Translations under genes and position numbers: made by a program
In this document: piece after piece, positions 33,962 to 44,545 of the stretch
Position numbering within the stretch: the stretch's first letter is position 1
How the letters are laid out: each line of letters opens with the position of its first letter
Notes under the pieces: generated by a model
Told to the model about the DNA's origin: nothing
Databases searched by the model: none
Seen by the model: only the letters and a program-made list of their open reading frames with translations
Assembly (NCBI GenBank): GCA_020622085.1
Contig: JAHRYM010000001.1
Coordinates: forward strand, 248,001 to 312,000
Direction of reading: 5' to 3'
DNA length: 64,000 nt
Source: Paracoccaceae bacterium
GTDB lineage: Bacteria; Pseudomonadota; Alphaproteobacteria; Rhodobacterales; Rhodobacteraceae

Positions 33962-35662
33962 ATGACGCATGCAAGAACCCCTGCGGCCCGGCCGCGCTTT
34001 TCCGAGCAATTCGCACCCAAGCTCCTGACCGTCCTGCGGGAAGGTTATGGCATTGCCGCCTTGCGCGCGGATGCCCTTGCCGGGCTGACCGTCGCCATTG
34101 TCGCGCTGCCCTTGTCGATGGCGATCGCCATCGCGTCTGGTGTCGGGCCCGAACGCGGGCTTTACACGGCGATCATCGGCGGGTTCCTGGTCTCGGCTCT
34201 GGGCGGAAGCCGATTCCAGATCGGCGGGCCGGCGGGGGCCTTCATCATCCTCGTTGCGGCCTGCGTCCAGACGCTGGGTGTGCCCGGGTTGCTGACCGCG
34301 ACCCTGATCTCCGGGCTCCTGTTGATGGCGGCGGGGTTCCTGCGGCTGGGGCAATATGTGAAGTTCATTCCCTATCCGGTGACTGTGGGGTTCACTGCCG
34401 GGATTGCGGTCATCATCTTTTCCAGCCAGATCAAGGATCTGTTCGGGCTGAGCCTGCCCGGGGGGGAGCCATCGGCACTGGCGCCGCGCCTTGCCGCGCT
34501 TTGGGATGCGCGGGGCAGCGTGACCTGGCCTGCGGTCGGACTGGCGGTCCTGACCATTGCGGTGATTCAAGGCATCAAGTCCTGGCGTCCACAGCTTCCC
34601 AGCCTGCTGATCGCCGTCACCCTGGCGGCGCTGGCGGCTTTTTTCCTGCACCTGCCCGTCGAGACCATCGGCACGAAGTTCGGTGCCCTGCCGCGGACGC
34701 TGCTTGCACCGGCCTTGCCCGACCTTTCGGCCAGCAGCGTCATGGCCGCCCTGCCGTTCGCCCTGTCGTTCACGCTGCTAGGCTCGATCGAATCGTTGCT
34801 TTCCGCCGTGGTTGCCGACGGGATGAGCGGTCGCCACCATCGCTCGAACGCCGAGCTGGTGGCGCAGGGCGTGGCCAATATCGGCTCGGCCCTGTTCGGC
34901 GGCGTTCCGGTGACGGGCACCATCGCGCGCACGGCGACCAACGTCCGCGCGGGCGCGCGCGGGCCGGTGGCCGGGATTCTCCATGCGCTGTTCGTCTTGC
35001 TGTTCCTGCTCGTGGCCGCGCCGCTTGCGGGCTACATCCCGCTTGCCGCACTGGCCGGGGTGCTGGCGGTCGTCGCCTGGAACATGGCCGAAAAAGCCGA
35101 GTTCTGGACGCTTTTGCGCAGTTCGCCGGGCGATGCGCTGGTGCTTCTGTCGACCTTCCTGCTTGTGATCTTCCGCGACCTTTCCGAAGGCATCGTCGTG
35201 GGCTTTGCCATCGGCTCGCTTCTATTCATTCACCGCATGTCCCAGACGGCGGAACTGCGCGAAGGCTTGCCGCTGGCGGTCGAGGATCATGCCGATGCGG
35301 GTAACGGCTACGAGGGGCGGCAGGATCACGATGTGCTGGTCTACCGGATCGCGGGGGCCTTCTTCTTTGGCGCGGCTTCGGCCATCGGAACGACGCTTGA
35401 CCGTCTTGCCGACCGGCCGCGGGCCTTCGTCCTGGATCTGAGCGAAGTGCCGCTTCTGGACAGCTCCGCCGCGCATACGATCGAGATGCTGGGCCGCAAG
35501 ATGGCGCGGCGCGGGGGCAGCCTTTACCTGACCGGTGCAAGACGCGAGGTTCGCCAGGCGCTGCTGTCGCTGGGTCTGCGAGAGCCGCACGCCCACTATC
35601 GCGCGACGATCGAGGATGCGCTGGCCGAAGTGCGCAATGAGGTGCGAATCACCCCGGAGTGA
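33962..35662 (+). CDS. SulP-family anion transporter with STAS domain
   Basis: This inner-membrane anion transporter is of the SulP/SLC26 type. Residues ~25–430 form the transmembrane part: GLTVAIVALPLSMAIAIASG, the half-helix-like FQIGGPAGAFIILVA, YPVTVGFTAGIAVIIF, FGGVPVTGTIARTATNVRAG. Residues ~445–560 form the cytoplasmic STAS domain (FVLDLSEVPLLDSSAAHTIE). The substrate may be sulfate, bicarbonate or a dicarboxylate; nothing nearby settles this. The ATG at 33962 is preferred over an upstream start, although its ribosome binding site is weak. At 566 residues, length is normal. Confidence 0.88.
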   Translation: MTHARTPAARPRFSEQFAPKLLTVLREGYGIAALRADALAGLTVAIVALPLSMAIAIASGVGPERGLYTAIIGGFLVSALGGSRFQIGGPAGAFIILVAACVQTLGVPGLLTATLISGLLLMAAGFLRLGQYVKFIPYPVTVGFTAGIAVIIFSSQIKDLFGLSLPGGEPSALAPRLAALWDARGSVTWPAVGLAVLTIAVIQGIKSWRPQLPSLLIAVTLAALAAFFLHLPVETIGTKFGALPRTLLAPALPDLSASSVMAALPFALSFTLLGSIESLLSAVVADGMSGRHHRSNAELVAQGVANIGSALFGGVPVTGTIARTATNVRAGARGPVAGILHALFVLLFLLVAAPLAGYIPLAALAGVLAVVAWNMAEKAEFWTLLRSSPGDALVLLSTFLLVIFRDLSEGIVVGFAIGSLLFIHRMSQTAELREGLPLAVEDHADAGNGYEGRQDHDVLVYRIAGAFFFGAASAIGTTLDRLADRPRAFVLDLSEVPLLDSSAAHTIEMLGRKMARRGGSLYLTGARREVRQALLSLGLREPHAHYRATIEDALAEVRNEVRITPE

Positions 35663-35919
35663 ACCGGACCCCGCGTGAAGATGCCACGCCAAGGCCGGCG
35701 GAACCGGCAGGCCCGGGATAAACAGGCAAATCCAAGTGATATAACGTTTTTCTTATTTTCAAGGGAAGTTGTTTTACAATCCGCGAAGTTTCACTGTGAA
35801 TTAATTAACAGGAAAATCATTTAAAAAAAGCGGGTTACATTATCATTTCAAGTATGTTTACCTTTGCGCATGGGGTGCGGGTGTATTCGCGCCGCTGGAT
35901 TGTCTGCGAGGGGGATTGC
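35663..35919 (+). promoter_or_regulatory. AT-rich leader region upstream of acs
   Basis: No gene is seen. From about 35735 to 35870 the DNA is strongly AT-rich for this genome, with runs such as AACGTTTTTCTTATTTTC and TTTAAAAAAAGC. This is the likely acs promoter region. No operator was identified with confidence. Confidence 0.5.
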
Positions 35920-37881
35920 ATGGCTGAAGATACTCTGGCGCAACTTGTCCGTCCGGTGCCCGAAGGGTTCCACGCGGCGCATGCCGATCAGGCCAGATAT
36001 CAGGCCCTGTACAGCGAAAGCATTTCCGATCCGGAAGGGTTCTGGGCCCGCGAAGGCAAGCGGCTGGACTGGATCAAGCCTTATACCAAGGTGAAGGACA
36101 GCGATTTTACCTTCGGCAAGGTTTCGATCAAGTGGTTCGAGGATGGGGTTCTCAACGTTTCGGTCAACTGCATCGACCGGCACCTGAAGGATCGCGCGCT
36201 GCAAACCGCGATCATCTGGGAACCCGATGATCCCAAGACCCCGGCGCTGCACATCACCTACAAGGAGCTGTCGCGCAAGGTGAACCAGATGGCCAACGTC
36301 CTGCTGAGCCAGGGCGTGATGCGCGGCGACCGCGTGGTGATCTACCTGCCGATGATCCCCGAAGCCGCCTATGCGATGCTGGCCTGCGCCCGGATCGGCG
36401 CCATCCATTCCGTGGTCTTCGCGGGGTTCTCGCCCGATGCCCTGTCGAACCGCATCAACGATTGCGGCGCAAAGCTGGTGATCACCGCGGACACCGCGCC
36501 CCGCGGCGGACGGCGCACGCCGCTGAAAGCCAATACCGATGCGGCGCTTCTGCATTGTTCCGACAAGGTGCGCTGCCTGGTGGTCAAGCACACCGGCGAC
36601 CAGATCAGCTGGGTCCAGGGCCGCGACGTCGACGTTCTGGCGATGATGGACATGGTCAGCCCCGAATGCCCGCCGCGGCCGATGAACGCCGAAGACCCGC
36701 TGTTCATCCTTTACACCTCGGGCTCGACCGGCAAGCCGAAGGGGGTCGTCCATACTTCCGGCGGCTATCTCGCCTTTGCGGCGATGACCCACCAATACAC
36801 CTTCGATTACCGCGATGGCGACGTGTTCTGGTGCACGGCCGATGTGGGCTGGGTCACGGGGCATAGCTATATCCTGTATGGTCCGCTGGCGAACGGTGCC
36901 ACGACCATCATGTTCGAGGGGGTTCCGACCTTCCCCGATGCGGGACGGTTCTGGGAAGTCTGCGAAAAGCACAAGGTCACGCAGTTCTACACCGCGCCGA
37001 CCGCGATCCGGTCGCTGATGGGCATGGGCGCCGAATGGGTCGAGAAATACGACCTGTCGTCGCTGCGGCTGCTGGGAACGGTCGGTGAGCCGATCAACCC
37101 CGAAGCCTGGACCTGGTATGACAAGCATGTTGGCAAGGGGCGCTGCCCGATCGTCGACACCTGGTGGCAGACCGAAACCGGCGGGCACATGATCACGCCG
37201 CTGCCGGGTGCCACGCCGACGAAGCCCGGTTCGGCCACCTTGCCCTTCTTCGGGGTGAAACCGGTGGTGCTGGACCCGCAGACGGGCCGCCGCATCAGCG
37301 AAGTGGAATGCGAGGGCGTGCTCTGCATCGCGGATAGCTGGCCGGGCCAGATGCGCACCCTCTGGGGCGATCACGACCGCTTCCAGGAAGCCTATTTCAG
37401 CCAGTATCGCGGATACTACTTCACCGGTGACGGCTGCCGCCGCGATCAGGATGGCTATTACTGGATCACCGGCCGTGTCGATGACGTCATCAACGTCTCT
37501 GGCCACCGCATGGGCACGGCCGAGGTGGAAAGCGCGCTCGTCGCCCATCCCGATGTCGCCGAGGCGGCGGTGGTCGGCTATCCGCACGACATCAAGGGGC
37601 AGGGGATCTATGCCTATGTGACCCTGATGAACGGGATCGAACCATCCGAGGATCTGCGCAAGGATCTGGTGAAATGGGTCCGGACCGAGATCGGGCCGAT
37701 CGCCAGCCCCGACCTGATCCAGTGGGCGCCCGGCCTGCCCAAGACCCGATCGGGCAAGATCATGCGCCGCATCCTGCGCAAGATCGCCGAAAACGACTAT
37801 GGCGCGCTGGGCGATATCTCGACCCTGGCCGATCCGGGGGTTGTGCAGGATCTGATCGACAACCGCATGAACCGGGGCTGA
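35920..37881 (+). CDS. acs: Acetyl-CoA synthetase
   Basis: This AMP-forming ligase makes acetyl-CoA from acetate. The 653-residue protein matches Acs length. It has the adenylation motifs [14 protein letters not shown] near residue 265, the Trp-rich pocket ([17 protein letters not shown]) near 410, [20 protein letters not shown] near 505 and the C-terminal acetylation-regulated lysine in [15 protein letters not shown] near 612. The ATG at 35920 has GAGGGGG 6 bases upstream. adk follows after 5 bp and is probably co-transcribed. The long AT-rich leader suggests strong regulation. Confidence 0.95.
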   Translation: MAEDTLAQLVRPVPEGFHAAHADQARYQALYSESISDPEGFWAREGKRLDWIKPYTKVKDSDFTFGKVSIKWFEDGVLNVSVNCIDRHLKDRALQTAIIWEPDDPKTPALHITYKELSRKVNQMANVLLSQGVMRGDRVVIYLPMIPEAAYAMLACARIGAIHSVVFAGFSPDALSNRINDCGAKLVITADTAPRGGRRTPLKANTDAALLHCSDKVRCLVVKHTGDQISWVQGRDVDVLAMMDMVSPECPPRPMNAEDPLFILYTSGSTGKPKGVVHTSGGYLAFAAMTHQYTFDYRDGDVFWCTADVGWVTGHSYILYGPLANGATTIMFEGVPTFPDAGRFWEVCEKHKVTQFYTAPTAIRSLMGMGAEWVEKYDLSSLRLLGTVGEPINPEAWTWYDKHVGKGRCPIVDTWWQTETGGHMITPLPGATPTKPGSATLPFFGVKPVVLDPQTGRRISEVECEGVLCIADSWPGQMRTLWGDHDRFQEAYFSQYRGYYFTGDGCRRDQDGYYWITGRVDDVINVSGHRMGTAEVESALVAHPDVAEAAVVGYPHDIKGQGIYAYVTLMNGIEPSEDLRKDLVKWVRTEIGPIASPDLIQWAPGLPKTRSGKIMRRILRKIAENDYGALGDISTLADPGVVQDLIDNRMNRG

Positions 37882-37886
37882 GACGC

Positions 37887-38558
37887 ATGACAGGACAGAT
37901 CGTCATTCTTCTTGGGCCACCGGGGGCTGGCAAGGGCACCCAGGCCCGGATGCTTGAGGAACGCCACGGACTGGTGCAGCTGTCCACGGGCGACATGCTG
38001 CGCGGTGCAGTCAGGGCTGGCACGCCGGCCGGTCTGGCGGCCAAGGCGGTGATGGAGGCGGGCGGGCTGGTCAGCGACGAGATCGTGCTCGCCATCCTTA
38101 AGGAACGCATGACCCAGCCGGACGTGGCGCGGGGCGCTATCCTTGACGGGTTTCCGCGCACGGCGGGGCAGGCGGCGGCGCTGGACCGGCTTCTTGCGGG
38201 CTCTGGCGGTCAAGTCAGCGCGGCGGTCAGCCTGGATGTCGACGACGAGGCGATGGTCGACCGGGTTTCCGGCCGCTACACCTGCGCCTCTTGCGGCGAA
38301 GGCTGGCATGACCGCTTCAAGCAACCGACCCGCGCCGGCACCTGCGACAAGTGCGGCGGGACCGAGTTCACCCGCCGCGCCGATGACAATGAAACCACCG
38401 TCCGGGACCGTCTGGGCGCCTATCACGCCCAGACGGCACCCCTGATCGCGCATTACGATGCGCTGGGGTTGCTGGCGCGGGTTGATGCCATGCAGGAGAT
38501 CGACGCCGTCGCCCGTGATCTGGAACGCGTTGTGACCGAGACCACCGCCAGGGCCTGA
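37887..38558 (+). CDS. adk: Adenylate kinase (zinc-LID type)
   Basis: Adk interconverts ATP + AMP and 2 ADP. The 223-residue protein has the P-loop GPPGAGKGTQA, AMP-site STGDMLR and FPRT, and a long-form LID with four cysteines (CASC near 131 and CDKC near 152) for structural zinc. It sits 5 bp after acs, where it can remove the AMP that Acs produces. This is a second, divergent-looking long-form Adk setting: most bacteria place adk in the ribosomal-protein operon, so this may be an additional copy. ATG at 37887. Confidence 0.93.
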   Translation: MTGQIVILLGPPGAGKGTQARMLEERHGLVQLSTGDMLRGAVRAGTPAGLAAKAVMEAGGLVSDEIVLAILKERMTQPDVARGAILDGFPRTAGQAAALDRLLAGSGGQVSAAVSLDVDDEAMVDRVSGRYTCASCGEGWHDRFKQPTRAGTCDKCGGTEFTRRADDNETTVRDRLGAYHAQTAPLIAHYDALGLLARVDAMQEIDAVARDLERVVTETTARA

Positions 38559-38740
38559 GGGTCCGGCGCACCGCCTGATGCGACGTGGTGCATTCAGGAA
38601 AATCGACAGGGCTGGCTTTCCAGTCCGGTGAAGGCCTGCGCCTGAAAGCGCGGGAACGGCCCCGCCTTGCCGATGGTCAGGCGGAGGAAATTCCGGGGGA
38701 GCACGGGCCGCAATGACGGCCCGACACAAGGAAGAGCAAA

Positions 38741-40618
38741 ATGGCAGAAACCACCACAAGCTGGGAATCCGACCGGGCCCGGCCCATGACCCGAGAGGAG
38801 AAGAAGGTCATTCTTGCCTCCTCGGCGGGAACGGTCTTCGAATGGTATGACTTCTATCTCTATGGCTCGCTTGCCGCGATCATCGGCGCGCAGTTCTTCA
38901 CGCCCTTCCCCGAAGCCACGCGCAACATCTTTGCGCTGCTGGCCTTCGCCGCGGGCTTTCTGGTGCGTCCCTTCGGGGCGCTGGTCTTCGGTTCGCTCGG
39001 TGACCTGATCGGTCGGAAATACACCTTCCTTGCCACCATCATGATCATGGGCCTGTCGACCTTCCTCGTCGGCATCCTGCCCGGCTATCAGCAGTGGGGC
39101 ATTGCCGCGCCCTATATCCTGATTGCCCTGCGCATGCTGCAGGGGCTGGCGCTTGGCGGGGAATATGGTGGCGCGGCAACCTATGTCGCCGAACATGCGC
39201 CCCAGAACCAGCGCGGCTACTTCACCGCCTTCATCCAGACCACGGCCACGCTGGGCCTGCTGCTGTCGCTGGTCGTGATCCTGGTGTTCCAGCATTACGT
39301 CAACAACAACTACGCGCCCGTGGCCCAGTTCGGCCTTGACGGATCGCCGCTGCTTGATGCGAAAACCGGTGAACAGGTGATGCTGGAGCCGTGGAAAGCC
39401 TGGGGCTGGCGGATTCCGTTCATCGGATCGCTGTTCCTGCTGCTGATCTCGCTCTATATCCGCCTGACGCTGAGCGAGAGCCCGGCCTTCAAGAAGATGA
39501 AGGAGGAAGGCGCTGCGTCGAAGGCACCGCTGCGCGAGGCCTTCGGCCAGTGGAAGAACGCCAAGTTTGCGGTCATCGCCCTTCTGGGCCTGACGGCGGG
39601 GCAGGCGGTGGTCTGGTATTCGGGCCAGTTCTATGCACTGTTCTTCTTGCAGAACGTGATCAAGGTCGACTTCTTCTCGTCGAACGTCTTCGTTGCCTGG
39701 TCACTGATCCTGGGCACCTACGGGTTCATCTTCTTCGGGCGCCTGTCCGACCGGATCGGCCGCAAGCCGATCATCCTGGCGGGTTGCCTCCTGGCCGCGA
39801 TCACCTACTTCCCGGTGTTCCACTTCTTGGCCAAGACCGCGAACCCCACGCTTTACGCAGCCCAGCAAACCGAAATCGTCGTGACGGCGGATCCGGCCGA
39901 CTGTTCGTTCCAGTTCAACCCGGTCGGCACGGCCAAGTTCACCCATTCCTGCGATGTTCTGAAATCGGCACTGAACAAGGCTTCGGCCAACTCGGTGACG
40001 GTGGATGCGCCGGCAGGGACCATCGCCAGCGTCAAGGTCGGCGACACGGTGGTGAACGCCTATGACGCCGCTGCACAGGGCAAGGCCGTGGCCGCTGCCA
40101 AAGCCGCGCTCGTGACCGCGAAGACCGGCACCGACCAGGCGGCGATCGACGCGGCACAGGCCGAGCTTGATGCAGCCAACGCCCTCAAGACCACCTTCGA
40201 CAAGGACCTGGCGGCGGCGCTTGATGCGGCGGGCTATCCGGTCTCGGCAGACAAGGCCGTGGGCATTGCCAAGACGGACGGCTTCCTTGACATCTTCACC
40301 GTGCAGAAGCTGACCATCGTGCTGACGCTGACCTACCTCATCATCCTTGTGACGATGGTCTATGGCCCGATTGCGGCGGCGCTGGTCGAAATGTTCCCGA
40401 CCCGGATCCGCTATTCCGGCATGTCGCTGCCCTATCACATCGGCAACGGCTGGTTCGGTGGCCTTCTTCCCGCGACCGCACTGGCGATCTCGGCCCAGAC
40501 CGGCAACATCTACTCGGGCCTGTGGTATGCGATCGTGATCGCGGTGATGACGGTGGTCGTCGGGGTGATCTTCGTGCCAGGCGGCACCCACAAGAAGGAC
40601 ATCTTTGCCGACAATTGA
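38741..40618 (+). CDS. MHS-family (MFS) metabolite:H+ symporter with large extra loop
   Basis: This inner-membrane symporter is of the metabolite:H+ type (dicarboxylate, betaine or similar). MFS motifs are plain: FEWYDFYLYGSLAAIIG, the A-loop GSLGDLIGRKYTF, RMLQGLALGGEYGGAATYVAEHAP and GRLSDRIGRKPI. At 625 residues it is about 70–190 longer than usual, because residues ~370–520 form an extra hydrophilic domain. That domain has two Cys and an Ala-rich helical section (AAIDAAQAELDAANALK) before the last membrane segments. A hairpin (CGGGCCG/CGGCCCG, 38704–38723) lies in the leader, and GGAAGAG precedes the ATG. A bidirectional terminator follows. The substrate is unknown; the nearby acs does not prove acetate. 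Confidence 0.85.
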   Translation: MAETTTSWESDRARPMTREEKKVILASSAGTVFEWYDFYLYGSLAAIIGAQFFTPFPEATRNIFALLAFAAGFLVRPFGALVFGSLGDLIGRKYTFLATIMIMGLSTFLVGILPGYQQWGIAAPYILIALRMLQGLALGGEYGGAATYVAEHAPQNQRGYFTAFIQTTATLGLLLSLVVILVFQHYVNNNYAPVAQFGLDGSPLLDAKTGEQVMLEPWKAWGWRIPFIGSLFLLLISLYIRLTLSESPAFKKMKEEGAASKAPLREAFGQWKNAKFAVIALLGLTAGQAVVWYSGQFYALFFLQNVIKVDFFSSNVFVAWSLILGTYGFIFFGRLSDRIGRKPIILAGCLLAAITYFPVFHFLAKTANPTLYAAQQTEIVVTADPADCSFQFNPVGTAKFTHSCDVLKSALNKASANSVTVDAPAGTIASVKVGDTVVNAYDAAAQGKAVAAAKAALVTAKTGTDQAAIDAAQAELDAANALKTTFDKDLAAALDAAGYPVSADKAVGIAKTDGFLDIFTVQKLTIVLTLTYLIILVTMVYGPIAAALVEMFPTRIRYSGMSLPYHIGNGWFGGLLPATALAISAQTGNIYSGLWYAIVIAVMTVVVGVIFVPGGTHKKDIFADN

Positions 40619-40660
40619 TCCCGAAAGGTCAGGCCGGCGACAAGATGCATGACAACACAA

Positions 40661-40692
40661 GAGGGCAGGCCGGGGAAACCCGGCCTGCCCTC
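40661..40692. terminator. Bidirectional terminator between MHS gene and truA
   Basis: A perfect 14-bp stem (GAGGGCAGGCCGGG and its inverse) with a GAAA loop lies between two convergent genes. It overlaps the truA stop codon by two bases. On the minus strand it is followed by TTGTGTTGT. Confidence 0.75.
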
Positions 40693-41461
40693 ATCTGTCG
40701 AAGGGGTCTTCGGGATAGCCAACCGAAGTCAGATAAAGCCCCTGCGGCGGGGCGACCGGGCCGCAGGCGGCGCGGCTGGCCGCTGCCAGCGCGCCCGCCA
40801 CATCGCGCGGACCCCAGGCGCCGGCGCCCACCCGTTCCAGCGTGCCGACGATCGAACGCACCTGATTGTGCAGGAAACTCCTTGCCCGCAACCGGAACCG
40901 GTATTCCACGCCATGCGGCACGGGGATCGCCTCGACCGATATCTCGTCAAGCGTCTTCACCGGCGAGGCCGACTGGCACATGGCGGAACGAAACGTGGTG
41001 AAATCATGCCGCCCCACCAGATGCGCCGCCCCCTTGCGCATCGCGTCCGTATCAAGCGGGTGCTGCACCTGCCAGACCAGCCCCGCTTCATGCGTTGCGG
41101 GGGCGCGGCGCGACAGCAGGCGGAACAGGTAGCGCCGTTCGACGGCCGAGAATCGGGCGTGGAAGTCATCGGGAACGGTCGCCGCGGTCAGGATCGCAAC
41201 CCGGTTTGGTTTCAGGTGCCAGTTCAGCGCCTCTGACAGGCGGAACGGATCCCAATCCTTCGCCAGATCGCAATGCGCGACCTGCCCCGTGGCATGGACG
41301 CCCGCATCGGTGCGGCCCGCCGCCGCGATCCCCGGGGCATCGGGTTCCAGCTTCCGCAGCGCGGTTTCGACCGCCTCCTGCACTGAAAGCTGGCCGGATT
41401 GCCTTTGCCAGCCTGCGAAGGCGGCGCCGTGGTATTCGATCTTCAGGGCATATCTGGGCAT
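40691..41461 (-). CDS. truA: tRNA pseudouridine(38-40) synthase TruA
   Basis: TruA isomerises U38–U40 in tRNA anticodon arms. The 256-residue protein has the normal length. It opens [21 protein letters not shown], has the catalytic Asp in [17 protein letters not shown], and later shows [16 protein letters not shown] and [18 protein letters not shown]. The start at 41461 is fixed by this N-terminus; a longer upstream frame is open but not homologous. Its end is fused to the bidirectional terminator. Confidence 0.95.
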   Translation of the reverse strand: MPRYALKIEYHGAAFAGWQRQSGQLSVQEAVETALRKLEPDAPGIAAAGRTDAGVHATGQVAHCDLAKDWDPFRLSEALNWHLKPNRVAILTAATVPDDFHARFSAVERRYLFRLLSRRAPATHEAGLVWQVQHPLDTDAMRKGAAHLVGRHDFTTFRSAMCQSASPVKTLDEISVEAIPVPHGVEYRFRLRARSFLHNQVRSIVGTLERVGAGAWGPRDVAGALAAASRAACGPVAPPQGLYLTSVGYPEDPFDR

Positions 41462-41576
41462 GCCCGCCCCATAGCGGGGGCAGCAGGCTCTGGCAAGGAT
41501 CGCTGCCTTTTCCCCTGTTCGTCCCCCGCGCCACTGCCTATCTTCCAGCGTGAGATGAGGGCAGGGAACGCGCGCT

Positions 41577-42992
41577 TTGGGCATTGGCGATATCGCAGGG
41601 GGTCTGATCCGGGGCGTTGGCGATCTTGGCGCAGGGATCGGCGATCTGTTCTCGGACCGGGTGATCCGGCTGGGGGTCACGGGTCTTAGCCGGGCGGGCA
41701 AGACCGTGTTCATCACCTCGCTGGTGGCGAACCTGATGGACCGGGCGCGTATGCCGGGGCTGCGTGCCGCGTCTGACGGGACGATCCGCGCCGCCTGGCT
41801 GCAACCCCAGCCCGACGACACCGTGCCGCGCTTCGACTACGAAACCCACCTTGCCGCCCTGACCGGGCCCGATCCGCACTGGCCGGAAAGCACCCGGTCG
41901 ATCAGCGAATTGCGGTTGTCGTTCCGGCTGCAACCCTCGGGCCTGCTGGGGCCGCTCAAAGGCGAACGGACGCTGCATCTGGATATCGTCGATTATCCCG
42001 GCGAATGGCTGCTGGATCTTGGCCTCCTGGACCGCAGCTATCCCGACTGGGCCGAGGCGACGCTGGCCCGCATCAACGATCGGCCGATGGCGGCCGGGTT
42101 CATGGCGATGGCGCGGGCCACAGATGCCAGCGCGGCACTGGACGAGGTGCAGGCCAAGGCGCTGGCGGGGCGCTTTGCCGATTACCTGCAAGCGGCGCGG
42201 GCGGCGGGGTTTTCCGATTGCACGCCGGGGCGCTTCCTCTTGCCCGGCGATCTGGCCGGATCGCCGGCGCTGACCTTCGCGCCCTTGCCGCGACCCGAGG
42301 CCGACCGGCGCGGCAGCCTCTGGCGCGAGATGGACCGCCGGTTCGAGGCCTACAAGGCGCAGGTCGTGAAGCCCTTCTTCCGCGACCATTTCGCCCGGAT
42401 CGACCGCCAGGTGGTTCTGGCCGATGTGCTGGGCGCGATCCATTCCGGCCCCGCGGCGGTCGAGGACATGAGGGCCGCGATGGCCGATATTCTGGCGGCC
42501 TTCCGTCCGGGGCGGAACGGCTGGCTGACCTCGATCCTTGGCGGCAAGCGGGTCGAGAAGATCCTTTTTGCCGCGACCAAGGCCGACCACCTGCACCACA
42601 GCCAGCATGGCCGCCTGACCGCGATCACCGCCGCGCTGATGCGCGAGGCGAAGGATCGCGCCGATTTCGCCGGTGCCGCGACCTCGGCCCTGTCGATCGC
42701 CGCCGTCCGCGCCACGGTCGAAGAGGCGGTGGCCCACAACGGCCAGAGCCTTGACTGCGTGCGCGGCACGCTTCTGGGCAGCGGGCGGCAGGCGGCCTTC
42801 TACCCCGGCGAACTGCCCGACAATCCGGCGCGGCTGCTGGCCCCGGCGCGGGAAGGGGTGCAGAAGTGGCTTGATGCGGATTACCGGGTGATGACCTTCG
42901 CCCCCGCCCGCCTGTCGCTGCGCCCGGGCGAAGGGCCGCCGCATATCCGGCTGGACAAGGCGGCCGAGTTCCTGATCGGGGACCGTCTGTGA
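41577..42992 (+). CDS. ycjX: YcjX-family GTPase-like protein (DUF463)
   Basis: This 471-residue P-loop NTPase-like protein belongs to the YcjX family. It has [20 protein letters not shown] (P-loop, near residue 38) and [19 protein letters not shown] (the Walker B/switch region). The distal part [19 protein letters not shown] carries the TKxD-like base motif. The family is linked to envelope stress (Psp in enterobacteria) together with YcjF, which is encoded two genes downstream. The start is TTG at 41577, with AGGGA 10–14 bases before; no better ATG exists. The stop overlaps the next gene's start (GTGA). Confidence 0.85.
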   Translation: MGIGDIAGGLIRGVGDLGAGIGDLFSDRVIRLGVTGLSRAGKTVFITSLVANLMDRARMPGLRAASDGTIRAAWLQPQPDDTVPRFDYETHLAALTGPDPHWPESTRSISELRLSFRLQPSGLLGPLKGERTLHLDIVDYPGEWLLDLGLLDRSYPDWAEATLARINDRPMAAGFMAMARATDASAALDEVQAKALAGRFADYLQAARAAGFSDCTPGRFLLPGDLAGSPALTFAPLPRPEADRRGSLWREMDRRFEAYKAQVVKPFFRDHFARIDRQVVLADVLGAIHSGPAAVEDMRAAMADILAAFRPGRNGWLTSILGGKRVEKILFAATKADHLHHSQHGRLTAITAALMREAKDRADFAGAATSALSIAAVRATVEEAVAHNGQSLDCVRGTLLGSGRQAAFYPGELPDNPARLLAPAREGVQKWLDADYRVMTFAPARLSLRPGEGPPHIRLDKAAEFLIGDRL

Positions 42993-43432
42993 GTGTCGAC
43001 ATCATCCCCGCAGCGCCGGACGACGCGCCTGTGCTTGCCGCGATCCTGATCGACTGGGCGGACAAGACACCATGGATGCCCGACGTGTATCCCCGCGCGG
43101 AAACCGAAGCCCTTTTCGACCAAATGATCGCCACCCGCGCGGTCTGGGTAGCGCGGCGCGACGGGCTGACCCTGGGCTTTGTCGCGGTGGACAGGGGCGG
43201 TTACGTCGATGCACTCTACCTGCGGGATGACGCCTGCGGGCAGGGCCTGGGCGCGCGGCTTCTGGACCGGGCCAAGGCCGATGCCCCCGGCATATTGGCC
43301 CTGCGGGCCTTCCGGCAGGCTACAGGCGCGCGTCGTTTCTATTCCCGCGCCGGTTTTTCCGAGGTCGAGGGTTCGGAAGGGGCTGAAAACGATGCCGGCC
43401 TGCCCGACATCCGCCTGGAATGGAGATGCTGA
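42989..43432 (+). CDS. GNAT-family N-acetyltransferase
   Basis: This 147-residue acetyltransferase is wedged between ycjX and ycjF. The CoA loop DDACGQGLGARLLDRAK and the preceding GYVDALYLR are typical, as is FRQATGARRFYSRAGFSEVEG. It starts at GTG in a 4-bp overlap with ycjX and overlaps ycjF by one base (TGATG), so all three are translationally coupled. The substrate is unknown. Its insertion between two usually paired genes suggests shared regulation rather than shared biochemistry. Confidence 0.85.
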   Translation: MSVDIIPAAPDDAPVLAAILIDWADKTPWMPDVYPRAETEALFDQMIATRAVWVARRDGLTLGFVAVDRGGYVDALYLRDDACGQGLGARLLDRAKADAPGILALRAFRQATGARRFYSRAGFSEVEGSEGAENDAGLPDIRLEWRC

Positions 43433-44475
43433 TGCAGTTTCCGAAGGATGACACAGCGCCTGATCCGCTGAAGGGCCCGGTGCTGATCGAGATCGAGGGC
43501 GCGGACCGCCCTGACCCGTCCCGGGCGCCGGTGGTTCCCGATGCCCTGCCGCAGGGGCGCGCGATGCAGAGCCTCGCCGCATGGGGGGCACGCCGCGCCT
43601 CGCCGCTTTGGCGTTTCTTCTGGTGGGCGACGACGACGCTGGTGGGATTCCTCGCCTCGGTCGCGGCCTGGCGGTTCGTCACGGGGCTTCTGGCGACCAA
43701 CCCGATCCTTGGCTGGATGGCTGCGGCGCTGTTTGCGGCCTTCCTTCTGGCGCTTGCGCTGGTCAGCTTGCGCGAACTTGCGGCTTACGCCCGCCTTGCG
43801 CGGCTTGATGGCGTGCACAGGGCAGCGGTGGCGGCGCTGGCGGACAATGACGCCGCGGCGGCGCGCAAGGTGGCCGAGCGGTTGCTGGCCCTGTATGCCG
43901 ACCGCCCCGAGACGGAGTGGGGCCGGAGCCGGATTGCCGAGCGTGCGGCCGAAGCCTTTGACGCTGACACCATCCTCCAGATGGTGGAAACCGAGTTGCT
44001 GACGCCGCTGGATCAGGTCGCGCGGCGCGAAATCGAGGCTGCGGCGCGGCAGGTGGCAACCGTCACCGCGCTGGTGCCGCTGGCGCTGGCCGATGTCGCG
44101 GCGGCGCTGACCGCGAACATGCGGATGATCCGGCGCATCGCCGAAATTTACGGTGGTCGCGCGGGGGCTTTTGGCGGCTGGCGCCTGATGCGCACGGTGC
44201 TCACGCATCTGGTGGCGACGGGGGCGCTGGCGGTGGGCGATGATCTGATCGAGACGGTCGCGGGGGGCGGGCTTCTGTCGAAGCTCTCGCGGCGGTTCGG
44301 CGAAGGCGTGGTCAACGGCGCACTTACCGCACGCGTCGGCGTGGCCGCGATGGAGGTCTGCCGGCCGCTGCCGTTCGCACGCCTGCCGAAACCCCGCGTC
44401 ACCAATCTTGTCGGACGGGCGCTCTCTGGCCTGTTCGGGCGGCCCGAGGTGCCCGCTGATGACGGCAACAACTGA
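43432..44475 (+). CDS. ycjF: YcjF-family inner-membrane protein (DUF697, TIGR01620)
   Basis: The 347-residue membrane protein belongs to the family that partners YcjX. It has a hydrophilic N-terminus, two close membrane helices (FFWWATTTLVGFLASVAAW and LGWMAAALFAAFLLALALVSL), and a long soluble part with a C-terminal DUF697 segment (NMRMIRRIAEIYGGRAGAFGGWRLMRTVL, core RRIAEIYG). The ATG at 43432 shares a base with the upstream stop and has GGAG 7 bases ahead. It is part of a three-gene unit that is probably concerned with envelope integrity. Confidence 0.86.
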   Translation: MQFPKDDTAPDPLKGPVLIEIEGADRPDPSRAPVVPDALPQGRAMQSLAAWGARRASPLWRFFWWATTTLVGFLASVAAWRFVTGLLATNPILGWMAAALFAAFLLALALVSLRELAAYARLARLDGVHRAAVAALADNDAAAARKVAERLLALYADRPETEWGRSRIAERAAEAFDADTILQMVETELLTPLDQVARREIEAAARQVATVTALVPLALADVAAALTANMRMIRRIAEIYGGRAGAFGGWRLMRTVLTHLVATGALAVGDDLIETVAGGGLLSKLSRRFGEGVVNGALTARVGVAAMEVCRPLPFARLPKPRVTNLVGRALSGLFGRPEVPADDGNN

Positions 44476-44545
44476 CTTTGCCATTTCACCGGCGCGCGCT
44501 AGGCTCGCGCAAATTTGACGTCTTCCGGCGGATCGGAGGATCGGG

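Noticed and set aside
35848-37587. 579-codon minus-strand frame opposite acs
   Set aside because: acs is unmistakable on the plus strand, and the antisense product resembles no family.
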